A stretch of 64,000 nt of DNA from Lutibacter litoralis (GTDB lineage: Bacteria; Bacteroidota; Bacteroidia; Flavobacteriales; Flavobacteriaceae), in NCBI RefSeq assembly GCF_014646675.1, contig NZ_BMNS01000005.1, forward strand, positions 260,484-324,483, written 5' to 3'. The notes beneath the pieces are model-generated. The model saw only the letters and a program-made list of their open reading frames with translations. It was not told where the DNA came from and did no database searches. The translations under genes were made by a program, and so were the position numbers. Shown here one piece after another: positions 8,417-17,922 of the stretch (the first letter of the stretch is position 1; each line of letters opens with the position of its first letter).

Positions 8417-9523
8417 ATGATATCAAACGAACAACTAAATAAATTACAAGAAAGAATTAACAAGTTAAAAACTTACCTTGAAATTGATAAAAAATTAATT
8501 GAAATTTCAAACGAGGAAGAAAAAACTGCAAATCCAGATTTTTGGAACAATCCAAAAGAAGCGGAAGTTGTAATGAAGGATTTACGATCTAAAAAGAAGT
8601 GGGTAGAAGATTTTGAAGCCATTAAAACTTTTTTTGAAGAAACTTCTATTCTATTAGACTTTTACTCTGAAGGAGAAGCAACCGAACAAGAAGTTGAAAA
8701 AGTATATTACAAAACCATAGAACTCCTAGAAAATTTAGAATTTAGAAATATGCTTTCAGAAGAAGGTGATAATTTAAGTGCAGTACTGCAAATTACAGCT
8801 GGTGCTGGTGGCACAGAGAGCTGCGATTGGGCAATTATGCTAATGCGTATGTATTTAATGTGGGCTGAAAAACAAGGCTTTAAAATTAGAGAACTCAACT
8901 ATCAAGAAGGCGATGTTACAGGAATAAAAACTGTTACCTTAGAAATTGATGGTGAATTTGCTTTTGGATATTTAAAAGGAGAAAACGGGGTGCATCGTTT
9001 GGTTAGAATCTCACCTTTTGATAGCAATGCAAAACGCCACACAAGTTTTGCTTCAGTGTATGTGTATCCACTTGTAGATGACAGTATTGAAATAACAATT
9101 AATCCTGCAGATATTGAAATAATAACTTCACGTTCTAGCGGTGCTGGTGGACAAAATGTAAATAAAGTTGAAACAAAAGTACAACTAACACACAAACCAA
9201 CTGGTATTCAAATTTCTTGTTCCGAAACTCGCTCACAGCACGAAAATAGAGATAGAGCTATGCAAATGCTAAAATCTCAATTGTATGAGTTAGAACTTAG
9301 AAAACAACAAGAAGCAAGGAGCGATATTGAAGCTGGAAAAATGAAAATTGATTTTGGTTCTCAAATTAGAAATTATGTAATGCATCCGTATAAATTGGTA
9401 AAAGATGTTAGAACATCTTTTGAAACTGGTAATGTAGATGCCGTTATGAATGGGGAAATAGATGGTTTTATAAAAGCGTATTTAATGCAGCAAGGACAAG
9501 TAGATGATACAAATGAATTGTGA
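8417..9523 (+). CDS. prfB: Peptide chain release factor 2
   Basis: 368 residues from ATG 8417. RF2 promotes hydrolysis at UGA and UAA codons. The peptidyl-transferase motif is [12 protein letters not shown] and the stop-recognition tripeptide SPF appears in [16 protein letters not shown]. The N-terminal sequence [12 protein letters not shown] aligns with the segment where many bacteria place the CTT-TGA-C programmed frameshift; here the DNA reads CTT GAA in a single open frame, so the autoregulatory shift is absent. The first ATG of the frame (8372) is rejected because a promoter box lies between it and 8417. The HAD gene overlaps its stop codon by one base. Confidence 0.96.
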   Translation: MISNEQLNKLQERINKLKTYLEIDKKLIEISNEEEKTANPDFWNNPKEAEVVMKDLRSKKKWVEDFEAIKTFFEETSILLDFYSEGEATEQEVEKVYYKTIELLENLEFRNMLSEEGDNLSAVLQITAGAGGTESCDWAIMLMRMYLMWAEKQGFKIRELNYQEGDVTGIKTVTLEIDGEFAFGYLKGENGVHRLVRISPFDSNAKRHTSFASVYVYPLVDDSIEITINPADIEIITSRSSGAGGQNVNKVETKVQLTHKPTGIQISCSETRSQHENRDRAMQMLKSQLYELELRKQQEARSDIEAGKMKIDFGSQIRNYVMHPYKLVKDVRTSFETGNVDAVMNGEIDGFIKAYLMQQGQVDDTNEL

Positions 9524-10140
9524 TGAACACAAAAATTGATACCCTAATATTTGACCTTGGAGGTGTTCTAGTTGATTGGAATCCACAGTATCTATATCGA
9601 AAAATATTTAATAATGATGAACAAAAAGTAACATGGTTTTTAAATAACGTGTGTACTCCCGATTGGAATGCAGCACAAGATGCTGGTAGAACTATTGCAG
9701 AAGCTAATGCCTTAAAAATAGTAGAATTCCCTCAATATGAAAAAGAGATTTTAAGTTTTTATGAGCGATGGGAAGAAATGTTTTCTGGACCAATAACAGA
9801 GAACGTAAAACTTTTTAAAAAACTAAAAGTCTCAGAAAACTATAAAATTTATGCATTAACAAATTGGAGTGCAGAAAAATGGGATAAAGGTGTTGCGTTA
9901 TTTCCTTTTTTCAAAGATTTTGACGGAGTTGTTGTTTCCGGTCAAGAAAAAATGAGAAAACCCTTCCCAGAAATTTATAAACTTATTTTAAAAAGATATG
10001 CTATCACTCCAATAAAAACTATTTTTATAGATGATAATATGGAAAATATTGTAACTGCAAACTCTTTAAATATTAATGGAATTCATTTTACAAAAAATTT
10101 AAGCTTAACTCAAAAATTAAATTCATTATTAAAAAACTAA
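9523..10140 (+). CDS. HAD-superfamily hydrolase
   Basis: 205 residues from ATG 9523, which shares its A with the prfB TGA (TGATG overlap), so the two are translationally coupled. A GTG three bases earlier is possible but less likely. Motifs: I, FDLGGVLVDWNP; II, ALTNWS; III, the lysine in KMRKPFPEIY; IV, FIDDNMENI. The cap is the helical type of subfamily IA, like haloacid dehalogenase or YihX-type sugar-phosphate phosphatases. A small phosphorylated metabolite is the probable substrate, unspecified. Conserved adjacency to prfB is not informative for function. Confidence 0.9.
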   Translation: MNTKIDTLIFDLGGVLVDWNPQYLYRKIFNNDEQKVTWFLNNVCTPDWNAAQDAGRTIAEANALKIVEFPQYEKEILSFYERWEEMFSGPITENVKLFKKLKVSENYKIYALTNWSAEKWDKGVALFPFFKDFDGVVVSGQEKMRKPFPEIYKLILKRYAITPIKTIFIDDNMENIVTANSLNINGIHFTKNLSLTQKLNSLLKN

Positions 10141-10225
10141 GCTCATTAATTAATAATTAGATCATTAGGATGTACATAAAACGTAAATAATATTAAATAA
10201 ATGGTGGGTATTTATTAATATTTTG

Positions 10226-10233
10226 TATTTTTG
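10226..10233 (+). promoter_or_regulatory. TAnnTTTG minus-7 promoter box
   Basis: TATTTTTG, 71 bases before the proposed start at 10305. The distance is longer than for other genes here, leaving a 5' leader of about 65 bases. Confidence 0.45.
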
Positions 10234-10304
10234 AAATTATGAAAAACTAATTTATTATCTTTTTTTAGCACAAAAAATTGTTATGTTTAATAAAAAATCA
10301 TTTT

Positions 10305-12695
10305 ATGAGAAGAATATTGTTATTACTAATCATTTTAACCCCACTAATTAATTATAGTCAAACTTTAAAAAAAGAAACATATACAGTAACAGGTAAAATA
10401 ATTGATGGCACTACAAAAAAAGCCTTAGAAGATGCTACTATTATATTTAAAGATCTCGATTCAAACACCATAAAATACGGTGGAATTTCAAATTCACGAG
10501 GTAAATTTTCAATTGAAATAGAAGAAGGTTCTTACAATATTACTGTTGAATTTATTTCATTTAAATCAAAAAAAATTAATATTACAAAAATTAATAGAGA
10601 TTTAAATATTGGTATTATTGCGTTAGAGGTTGATATTGAATTTTTAGAAGCAATTGAAATTATAGGAGAAAAAAGAGCAATTGACTTAAAACCAAATAAA
10701 CTAATTTATAACGTTGAAAAAGATATTGCTGCAGCAAGTGGTGTTGCTACAGATGCGTTAAATAATATTCCTTCTGTTTCTATAAGTCCTAATGGAAATA
10801 TTACCGTGCAAGGACAAGGAAATGTTCATGTATTAATAAATGGAAAATCATCATCTCTATCTAGTGCGAATGCTTTAAAATCGCTTCCTGCTGGTGCCAT
10901 TGAAAATATTGAGGTAATTACAAATCCTGGTGCTAAGTATAGTAGTTCTGCATTAAGTGTAATAAATATAATATTAAAAAAAGGTAAAGATGAAGGGTTA
11001 AACGCTTCATTAACCGCTACAGCTGGTTTCAAAGATTATTCTGGTGGATTGTTTACCATCAATAATAAAGATAAAAATGTAAATTTTTACATAAACGCAT
11101 CTTATAATCATAGCAACCCTATAACAACGTCGTCTTCTCAATCAGAATATTTTAGTAATAATAGTACCACTTCATTTTTAAATGAAAACATTGAATCTAA
11201 TAACAACACAAATGCTTTTTATGGTACAGTTGGTGCTGACTTTTACTTATCAAAACAAAGTACTTTAAGTACAAGTATCAATTTTTTGAATACTACTATC
11301 AAAAACAATACCTTAACAACTTCTGAAATTTTTGATGCATCTTATAATCCAGTTGAATTAAATGATAGAACTCTTTTAAGAAATTTTGATAATGAAATGG
11401 TAGAGTTTGTTGCTGATTTTACACATAATTTTAAAAAGGAAGGTGAAGCTCTTGCAACTTCAATAACACATACAAAAGATTCAGATAAATTTGATGATTC
11501 TATTAACAATACAAATTTAAATTTTACTGACGAAAACTCTATTGAAAAGAATAAATTAACAAATACTTCCATAAAATTTAAATACACAAATCCAATAAGT
11601 GAAAAATCAACCTATACTTTTGGTTTTAAAGGCGATTATATTAAATTACCATTTAAATACACCGCCTCTACTTTAATGAATAATATTGATTACAGTGAAA
11701 ATGTAAATGCCGCTTATATAGAATTTGAAAATCAATCTGAAAAGTTTTATTATGGCATTGGATTAAGAGCAGAATTTATTGATATGAAGGTTGATTATTT
11801 AAGCTTAAGTAACTTACAAAAAAATAATTTTGATAAAGTTTTACCTTCGGTTTATTTAGAATATAATTTAAACGATACAAAAAGTTTATCATTAAGTTTT
11901 TCTAAAAAAATGTTGACTCCTTTTTATGATCGATTAAAACCTTTTGAAGAAAAATTTAGCGAAACATCTGCTTTTATAGGTAATCCTAATTTAAAACCAA
12001 TTTATGTAGATGATTTTAACCTAGGCTTTGCAAGATTTGGAAACAAAATTACATTTTTACCAAGCTTATTCTATCAAATTTTTAATGATTATTGGCAAGA
12101 TGTAACTTATGAAACTGGTGAACAAATAAATGGAGTAAACAAAGTTATAACAACACCTGTTAACTTAGGTAAATTAGATTATTACGGTCTAAATATAAAT
12201 ACTACTTTTAGAGCAAATAATATGTTGAGTTTTACAAGTAATATAAACATTTATAATCTTGATCAAACTGGAACTTTTACAACCGTAAATAACGCAAATG
12301 AAACTATTATTTTAGATTATAATGACAATAGTACAAATGGTTCATTTAGTTTATTTACACAGATAAAAATACCTAAAGCATTTAATTTTCAACTAAATGC
12401 AAAGCATACTTTAAAATCTGTTGGCTCCTATTCAACTAGAAAAGCATATACCTACGCAAGTGCTGCTATTAACAAAGATTTATTTAACAGTGATGCCTCT
12501 TTAAGCTTAAGAGTAGATGATTTATTTTTATCTAATGAAACCAATAGAGATAGATTTAACACTAATTATTTTTCAAAAAGTTTATTTAAAAATAAATACC
12601 GTACTATATTACTTTCTTTTACTTATCGCTTTAACCAAAGTAAAAAAGACAGAATAATAGATTTTGATAAAAAAGATATTAAGCCTACCTATTAA
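10305..12695 (+). CDS. TonB-dependent-receptor-like outer-membrane barrel protein
   Basis: 796 residues from ATG 10305, which begins a clean signal peptide (MRRILLLLIILTPLINYSQ); the frame is open nine codons further up but those add charged residues before it. Order: carboxypeptidase-D-regulatory-like domain (about 25-105), plug-like domain (about 115-220, with VHVLINGKSS and AIENIEVITNPGAKY), then an outer-membrane beta-barrel of the OMP_b-brl_3 type to the end (SFTYRFNQSK plus a short tail). No TonB box was recognised. Related proteins take part in uptake or surface functions in Bacteroidota but the ligand is unknown. It resembles the protein at 13290 in all domains, and arsC stands between them. 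Confidence 0.88.
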   Translation: MRRILLLLIILTPLINYSQTLKKETYTVTGKIIDGTTKKALEDATIIFKDLDSNTIKYGGISNSRGKFSIEIEEGSYNITVEFISFKSKKINITKINRDLNIGIIALEVDIEFLEAIEIIGEKRAIDLKPNKLIYNVEKDIAAASGVATDALNNIPSVSISPNGNITVQGQGNVHVLINGKSSSLSSANALKSLPAGAIENIEVITNPGAKYSSSALSVINIILKKGKDEGLNASLTATAGFKDYSGGLFTINNKDKNVNFYINASYNHSNPITTSSSQSEYFSNNSTTSFLNENIESNNNTNAFYGTVGADFYLSKQSTLSTSINFLNTTIKNNTLTTSEIFDASYNPVELNDRTLLRNFDNEMVEFVADFTHNFKKEGEALATSITHTKDSDKFDDSINNTNLNFTDENSIEKNKLTNTSIKFKYTNPISEKSTYTFGFKGDYIKLPFKYTASTLMNNIDYSENVNAAYIEFENQSEKFYYGIGLRAEFIDMKVDYLSLSNLQKNNFDKVLPSVYLEYNLNDTKSLSLSFSKKMLTPFYDRLKPFEEKFSETSAFIGNPNLKPIYVDDFNLGFARFGNKITFLPSLFYQIFNDYWQDVTYETGEQINGVNKVITTPVNLGKLDYYGLNINTTFRANNMLSFTSNINIYNLDQTGTFTTVNNANETIILDYNDNSTNGSFSLFTQIKIPKAFNFQLNAKHTLKSVGSYSTRKAYTYASAAINKDLFNSDASLSLRVDDLFLSNETNRDRFNTNYFSKSLFKNKYRTILLSFTYRFNQSKKDRIIDFDKKDIKPTY

Positions 12696-12700
12696 TTGTT

Positions 12701-12708
12701 TATTTTTG
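12701..12708 (+). promoter_or_regulatory. TAnnTTTG minus-7 promoter box for arsC
   Basis: TATTTTTG, 13 bases before ATG 12722 and immediately after the stop of the preceding barrel gene, so arsC has its own promoter. Confidence 0.65.
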
Positions 12709-12721
12709 AAAAAAATTAATT

Positions 12722-13060
12722 ATGAAAATATATCACAATCCAAGGTGCAGCAAAAGTAGACAAGGTTTAACTATTTTAGAAGATTCTAAACTTGATTTTA
12801 AAACAATAAAATACTTAGATACTCCTATTTCAGAAGAAGAATTATCTAATATTATTAAATTATTAGATATTTCTCCTATAGATTTAGTTAGAAAAAACGA
12901 AGCTATCTGGAAAGAAAATTATAAAGGAAAAGAATTATCTGAATCTCAAGTTATTACTGCAATGGTAGAAAATCCAAAACTTATTGAAAGACCCATTGTA
13001 ATTAATAATGGAAAAGCTGTTATTGGTCGTCCACCTGAACTCATAAAATCTATTTTATAA
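12722..13060 (+). CDS. arsC: ArsC-family arsenate reductase (glutaredoxin type)
   Basis: 112 residues, thioredoxin-like fold. The catalytic cysteine is in HNPRCSKSRQ near residue 9, and the arginine of LIERPIVI plus VIGRPPE match the anion-binding side of the ArsC/Spx family. The glutaredoxin-dependent enzyme reduces arsenate to arsenite in the cytoplasm. No arsR, arsB or acr3 lies nearby, so a role in arsenic resistance is not supported by context, and short ArsC relatives of unknown substrate are common. Own promoter upstream. Confidence 0.88.
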   Translation: MKIYHNPRCSKSRQGLTILEDSKLDFKTIKYLDTPISEEELSNIIKLLDISPIDLVRKNEAIWKENYKGKELSESQVITAMVENPKLIERPIVINNGKAVIGRPPELIKSIL

Positions 13061-13218
13061 AATTTAAGTTTTTTTTAACAGCATAGAATAAGCTTAATTC
13101 CCATCTTTTCTGAAATAAAATTCTTTAAAAATATTATAACACACTGATTTATCACATGTTAAATGAATATTTCAAGAACTCATACTGTTTAACTTAAATT
13201 ATATTACCTTAAACAAAC

Positions 13219-13276
13219 GTTAACACTAGTTAACACTAAAAGAGTTAATACTAACCTATATTTGCACAGTATTAAC
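13219..13276 (+). repeat. Direct and inverted GTTAAxACTA repeats around a promoter
   Basis: GTTAACACTA occurs at 13219-13228 and again directly at 13229-13238, and GTTAATACTA at 13244-13253. The inverse AGTATTAAC follows at 13268-13276, pairing with 13244-13252. The last two arms flank the minus-7 box at 13257-13264. Such an arrangement is what an operator for a dimeric regulator looks like; no regulator is identified. Confidence 0.6.
13257..13264 (+). promoter_or_regulatory. TAnnTTTG minus-7 promoter box
   Basis: TATATTTG followed by C, 25 bases before ATG 13290. Exact consensus, flanked by inverted repeat arms. Confidence 0.7.
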
Positions 13277-13289
13277 TAAAAGATAATTC

Positions 13290-15743
13290 ATGAAAAATAT
13301 TGTACTAATAATTTTACTTAGTTTATGTGTAAACACATTAATTGCTAAAAATCACGAACCTATTGAAAAGATTTCTATTATTGGAAAGGTGATAGATAAA
13401 GAAACTCAACAACCACTAGAATATGCAACTATTGTAATAAAATCTTTAAAGGATGAAATTATAACCGGTGGTATAACAGATATTAATGGCTTGTTTGATG
13501 TTCGAGTTCCTAGGGGATTTTATAATATATCTATAGAATATATTTCTTTTAAAACTTTTACAATTTTAAATCAAGAAATTAAACAAACAACTGATTTGGG
13601 TGTAATTTCATTAGAAATGGATGCTCAAGCGCTAAGTGAAGTTGAAATTATTGCAGAAAAAAGTACTGTAGAAATTCGTTTAGATAAAAAGATTTATAAT
13701 GTTGGAAAAGATATGACTGTAAAAGGTGGTTCCGCCTCTGATGTTTTAGACAACGTCCCTTCCGTAACTGTTGATGTTGAAGGAAATGTAAGTTTAAGAG
13801 GAAATGAAAATGTTAGAATCTTAGTAAATGGAAAACCATCTGGTTTAGTTGGTTTAAGTGGTACAGATGCATTAAGACAATTACCTGCCGACGCAATTGA
13901 AAAAGTAGAAGTTATAACAAGTCCATCCGCTCGTTATGATGCTGAAGGTACTGCTGGGATATTAAATATTATTCTACGTAAAGGAAAAGCACAAGGTTTT
14001 AATGGTTCCTTATCTGCAAATGCCGGAGATCCAGATAATTTTGGAGCATCTATTAACCTAAATTATCGTACTAATAAAGCTAACTTTTTTAATAGTACAG
14101 GATATAATTATAGAAATGCTCCAGGAAATTCAAGCAACAGCACAACTTATTTCAATGAAAATGGAAGTATTTCGAGTTTTAGAAATGAAAAAACAACCTA
14201 CGAAAGAGAAAATAATAGGTTTAATACAAGGTTTGGTGTAGAGTATCTTTTAACTGATAAAAGCTCCTTAACTGGTACTGTACTTTATAGAAAATCTGAT
14301 GGTGAAGATATTGCTACAAATATTAACAACCAATTAGATGCTAATAATAATCTAAATAGAACATATCAGCGTGTTGAAGAAGAAGATGAAGTAGATGAAA
14401 CTATTGAATATTCTCTTAATTTTACTCAAGATTTTAAAACAGATGGGCACAAACTAATTTTTGATTTTCAGTATGGAAAAAGCACTGAAAATAGCAATGC
14501 TTTCATTTCTGATTTTGACACCTTCCCTAATTTCTTAGAAAACAATCCTGAAAGAAACAATACAGATGAAGAATCTAAAGATATTTTAATAAAAGCAGAT
14601 TATGTGTTACCAATAGGAGAAAATGCACAATTTGAATTTGGTTTTAAAGCTGATTTAAACGAATTAACAACCGATTATTTGGTTGAAGATTTTGATGAAA
14701 ATACCAATCAGTTTTTTAATAATACCAATTTCTCTAATACATTAAATTTTGAACAAGATGTATATGCGATCTATTCTCAATATGGAAAAAAAATAAATAA
14801 ATTCTCTTATTTACTAGGATTAAGAGCTGAAACTACTGATAGAAAAATAAATTTGGAGCAAACTAATGAAAGTTATGATAAAAATTTTACTGAGTTCTTT
14901 CCAACAGTTAATTTAGGCTTAGAATTTAATGATTCTGAAAGTTTAACATTAGGTTATAGCAAAAGGTTAAGACGACCAAGAAGTTGGTTTTTAAATCCGT
15001 TTGAATCTCGTACAAGTGAAACATATATAAGAAAAGGTAATGTAAATTTAGACCCAACGTATACAAGTTCATTTGATTTAGGCTATTTAAAAAGATGGGA
15101 TAAATTCACCTTAAATTCTTCAATTTATTACCAACATGCCATTAATAATATAGATTGGGTACAAACGGAAGATGTTAGAGATATTGATGGAGTTCCAACT
15201 TTGGTAATAATTAGAAACCCTATTAACCTTAGCTCGCAAGATCGCTATGGATTTGAATTTACAACAAACTACAACCCTTTTAAATGGTGGAGGCTTAACA
15301 ATAGTTTTAACTTTTTTAAATCTGTTACTGATGGTGAATTTAATAATATTAGTTACGATTCTGACGATGTTAGTTGGTTCACTAGAATGGTATCTAGAGT
15401 AACTTTACCAGGAGAAATAGATTGGCAAACAACTGGATTTTATATGGGACCATCTGAAGGAGCCCAATCTAAAAGAGACGGTATGTTAATGGTAAATTTA
15501 GCTTTTAGTAAAGATATTTTTAAAGAAAACGCAACAGTTTCTTTAAACGTTAGCGATTTATTTAATACACGTAAAAGAAAATCAACAAGTTATTCACCAA
15601 CAACAGAATCTGTGGGTGAGTTTCAATGGAGAGAACGTCAAATTATGTTAAATTTCACATATAGATTTAACCAGAAAAAGAAACGAGAAAGATCACAAAG
15701 TGGCTATGATGGCGGCGGTGAAGAAGAAATGTTTAAAGCATAA
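13290..15743 (+). CDS. TonB-dependent-receptor-like outer-membrane barrel protein
   Basis: 817 residues. Signal peptide ending near IAKNHEPIEK, then a carboxypeptidase-D-regulatory-like domain (about 28-110), a plug domain (about 125-225: VRILVNGKPSG, DAIEKVEVITSPSARYDAEG, LNIILRKG) and an OMP_b-brl_3-type barrel to FTYRFNQKKKRERS, with a short charged tail containing a GGGEEE run. The domain plan and many motifs match the protein at 10305, so the two are distant paralogues in close neighbourhood. Ligand unknown. A strong promoter with repeat elements precedes it and a strong terminator follows. Confidence 0.9.
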   Translation: MKNIVLIILLSLCVNTLIAKNHEPIEKISIIGKVIDKETQQPLEYATIVIKSLKDEIITGGITDINGLFDVRVPRGFYNISIEYISFKTFTILNQEIKQTTDLGVISLEMDAQALSEVEIIAEKSTVEIRLDKKIYNVGKDMTVKGGSASDVLDNVPSVTVDVEGNVSLRGNENVRILVNGKPSGLVGLSGTDALRQLPADAIEKVEVITSPSARYDAEGTAGILNIILRKGKAQGFNGSLSANAGDPDNFGASINLNYRTNKANFFNSTGYNYRNAPGNSSNSTTYFNENGSISSFRNEKTTYERENNRFNTRFGVEYLLTDKSSLTGTVLYRKSDGEDIATNINNQLDANNNLNRTYQRVEEEDEVDETIEYSLNFTQDFKTDGHKLIFDFQYGKSTENSNAFISDFDTFPNFLENNPERNNTDEESKDILIKADYVLPIGENAQFEFGFKADLNELTTDYLVEDFDENTNQFFNNTNFSNTLNFEQDVYAIYSQYGKKINKFSYLLGLRAETTDRKINLEQTNESYDKNFTEFFPTVNLGLEFNDSESLTLGYSKRLRRPRSWFLNPFESRTSETYIRKGNVNLDPTYTSSFDLGYLKRWDKFTLNSSIYYQHAINNIDWVQTEDVRDIDGVPTLVIIRNPINLSSQDRYGFEFTTNYNPFKWWRLNNSFNFFKSVTDGEFNNISYDSDDVSWFTRMVSRVTLPGEIDWQTTGFYMGPSEGAQSKRDGMLMVNLAFSKDIFKENATVSLNVSDLFNTRKRKSTSYSPTTESVGEFQWRERQIMLNFTYRFNQKKKRERSQSGYDGGGEEEMFKA

Positions 15744-15747
15744 AACT

Positions 15748-15781
15748 AAAAAAAGGGCAATTTAAAAATTGCCCTTTTTTT
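15748..15781 (+). terminator. Bidirectional Rho-independent terminator
   Basis: Stem GGGCAAT/ATTGCCC (15755-15774) flanked by an A-run before and seven T residues after, so it can stop both the barrel gene from the left and the 55-residue gene from the right. Confidence 0.9.
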
Positions 15782-15800
15782 ATATATTAAATACCAAAAA

Positions 15801-15968
15801 TTACTTTTTAGGTATTGCTCTGCCTTCTTTTCTATATTTCCAAGATTCTTTAAAATACCCTATTAACCAATAAGGAATTGCAAATGTCAACAAAAATATC
15901 ATTAACCAAAATCCCATTGTAAAGATTGTTAAAAATACTAAAAAACCAGAAAATTGAGATAAATCCAT
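15801..15968 (-). CDS. Small membrane protein, 55 residues
   Basis: An open frame on the minus strand from ATG 15968 to TAA 15801. The protein begins MDLSQFSGFL, is strongly hydrophobic over residues 6-40 (probably two membrane helices, with TFAIPYWLIGY at the end of the second) and closes with a basic soluble tail, ESWKYRKEGRAIPKK. The clear signal-anchor plus basic-tail pattern, its position directly against a bidirectional terminator, and the lack of any other gene in this 320-base gap support it as real. Function unknown. Confidence 0.65.
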   Translation of the reverse strand: MDLSQFSGFLVFLTIFTMGFWLMIFLLTFAIPYWLIGYFKESWKYRKEGRAIPKK

Positions 15969-16067
15969 AACTTTTAATTGTAAATGTTAATTTTTACAAA
16001 AATAATATTTATTTTTTATTAATAACAGTACTTTTTAATTTTATTTTTTAAAGATAATTTTGGTTGA

Positions 16068-17675
16068 TTATTTAAAATCTGCAAAAAAATCATTTCCTTT
16101 ATCATCTACCAATAAAAATGCTGGAAAATCTTCAATTCTAATCTTTCTAACAGCCTCCATTCCTAATTCTGAAAAGTCTACAACTTCAACAGATTTAATA
16201 CTGCTTTTAGCCAAAATTGCCGCTGGCCCTCCAATAGAACCAAGGTAAAAACCTCCATTTGCCTTACAAGCATCTGTTACTTGCTGTGAACGGTTTCCTT
16301 TTGCTACCATTACCAGGCTACCACCTGCTTTTTGGAAAGCATCTACATACGGATCCATTCTACCTGCTGTTGTTGGTCCAAAACTACCGGAAGCCATTCC
16401 TTTAGGTGTTTTAGCTGGACCTGCATAATATACTGGATGATCCTTAAAATATTGAGGCATCTCTTCACCATTAGCAAGCATTTCACTAATTCTTGCATGT
16501 GCCATATCACGAGCAACAATTAACGTTCCTCTTAAACTAAAACGTGTTTTTACAGGGTATTTTGAAAGTTCCTCACGAATTTTATCCATTGGTTGATCCA
16601 AATCTAACTCAATAGCATCCTTTAAGTGTGGTGCTTCTTTTGGTAAAAATTGTCCTGGACTCTTTTCTAATTCTTCTAGAAAAATTCCTTCTTCTGTAAT
16701 TTTACCTTTTACATTTCGGTCTGCACTGCAACTAACCCCAAGTCCAACTGGACAAGATGCTGCGTGACGAGGTAAACGAATAACACGAACATCGTGCACA
16801 AAATATTTACCGCCAAATTGTGCTCCTACTCCACTTTCTTGACAAATCTTTGTAATTTTGTCTTCCCATTCTAAATCACGAAAAGCTTGACCGCCATCGT
16901 TACCTTCAGTTGGTAAGTGATCTAAATAACCAGCCGAAGCTTTCTTAACTGTTGCTAAATTCGCTTCAGCTGAAGTTCCCCCAACAACAAATGCCAAGTG
17001 ATAAGGAGGACAAGCAGAAGTTCCTAAATCCATAATATGTTTCTTTACAAAGTTGGTTAAATTCTCTTCTGTCAATAATGACTTAGTCATCTGATATAGA
17101 TAAGTTTTATTACCAGAACCACCACCTTTTGTTATAAATAAAAATTCATATTTATTACCAGTTTCAGCATAAATATCTATTTGTGCAGGAAGGTTAGTCC
17201 CTGAATTTTTCTCTTTTAACATTGTTTGAGGAACAATTTGAGAAAATCGAAGATTATCAGTTTGATACGTATTAAATACTCCTTTTGAGATATATTTAGC
17301 ATCATTAACACCAGTATAAACATCTTCTCCTTTTTTTGCAACACAAATTGCAGTTCCTGTATCTTGACAGGTTGGCAATTCTCCAGCTGCTGCAACCATT
17401 TGATTTAACAACATTGTATAAGCTACAAAACGATCGTTATCTGTAGCTTCTGGATCTTTTAGAATCGTTTCTAATTTTTTTAAGTGAGAAGCACGTAAAT
17501 AAAAGGATACATCATGGTATGCTGCTTGAGAAAGTAACTCAAGGCCTTCCGGTGCAACTTTTAATATTTTTCGACCATCAAAATCTACTACAGAAATGTG
17601 ATCTTTAGTTAATAAACGATATTTTGTAGAGTCCTTAGTAATAGGAAACGGTTTTTGGTATTTAAATTCAGACAT
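16068..17675 (-). CDS. fumA: Fumarate hydratase class I (4Fe-4S)
   Basis: 535 residues, the single-chain two-domain form (alpha region followed by the Fumerase_C beta region), close in length to E. coli FumA. It interconverts fumarate and malate in the TCA cycle. Candidate ligands of the [4Fe-4S] cluster are the cysteines in [19 protein letters not shown] and AASCPVGLG. The C-terminal half carries [15 protein letters not shown]. The cluster makes this class sensitive to oxygen and superoxide. A minus-7 box lies 38 bases upstream. It is divergent from the iron-free fumC. Confidence 0.95.
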   Translation of the reverse strand: MSEFKYQKPFPITKDSTKYRLLTKDHISVVDFDGRKILKVAPEGLELLSQAAYHDVSFYLRASHLKKLETILKDPEATDNDRFVAYTMLLNQMVAAAGELPTCQDTGTAICVAKKGEDVYTGVNDAKYISKGVFNTYQTDNLRFSQIVPQTMLKEKNSGTNLPAQIDIYAETGNKYEFLFITKGGGSGNKTYLYQMTKSLLTEENLTNFVKKHIMDLGTSACPPYHLAFVVGGTSAEANLATVKKASAGYLDHLPTEGNDGGQAFRDLEWEDKITKICQESGVGAQFGGKYFVHDVRVIRLPRHAASCPVGLGVSCSADRNVKGKITEEGIFLEELEKSPGQFLPKEAPHLKDAIELDLDQPMDKIREELSKYPVKTRFSLRGTLIVARDMAHARISEMLANGEEMPQYFKDHPVYYAGPAKTPKGMASGSFGPTTAGRMDPYVDAFQKAGGSLVMVAKGNRSQQVTDACKANGGFYLGSIGGPAAILAKSSIKSVEVVDFSELGMEAVRKIRIEDFPAFLLVDDKGNDFFADFK

Positions 17676-17712
17676 CTTATATAATTTTATTGTAATTCAA
17701 TTTTAACTCGTA

Positions 17713-17720
17713 CAAATATA
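17713..17720 (-). promoter_or_regulatory. TAnnTTTG minus-7 promoter box for fumA
   Basis: TATATTTG on the minus strand, 37 bases before the fumA ATG at 17675. Exact consensus. Confidence 0.6.
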
Positions 17721-17922
17721 CAATTGATGTAGAAAATAGTTATTAGAAAAAAGATTTATTTATCTTAAATTATCACAAAAACAGATTTAGAATAACTCTT
17801 TTTTAAAGATATTTTAAATGAATTTTAGAGTTAAATTTCATGCTGATTATAATATTTATAATTAATGCTTATATTTAAATGAAAACTAGAAATAGCTCTA
17901 TTAAAATAATAAATATAATCTT

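Noticed and set aside
17676..17922. Minus-7 box for fumC
   Set aside because: Only imperfect sequences (such as TATATTTA) were found in the shared upstream region.
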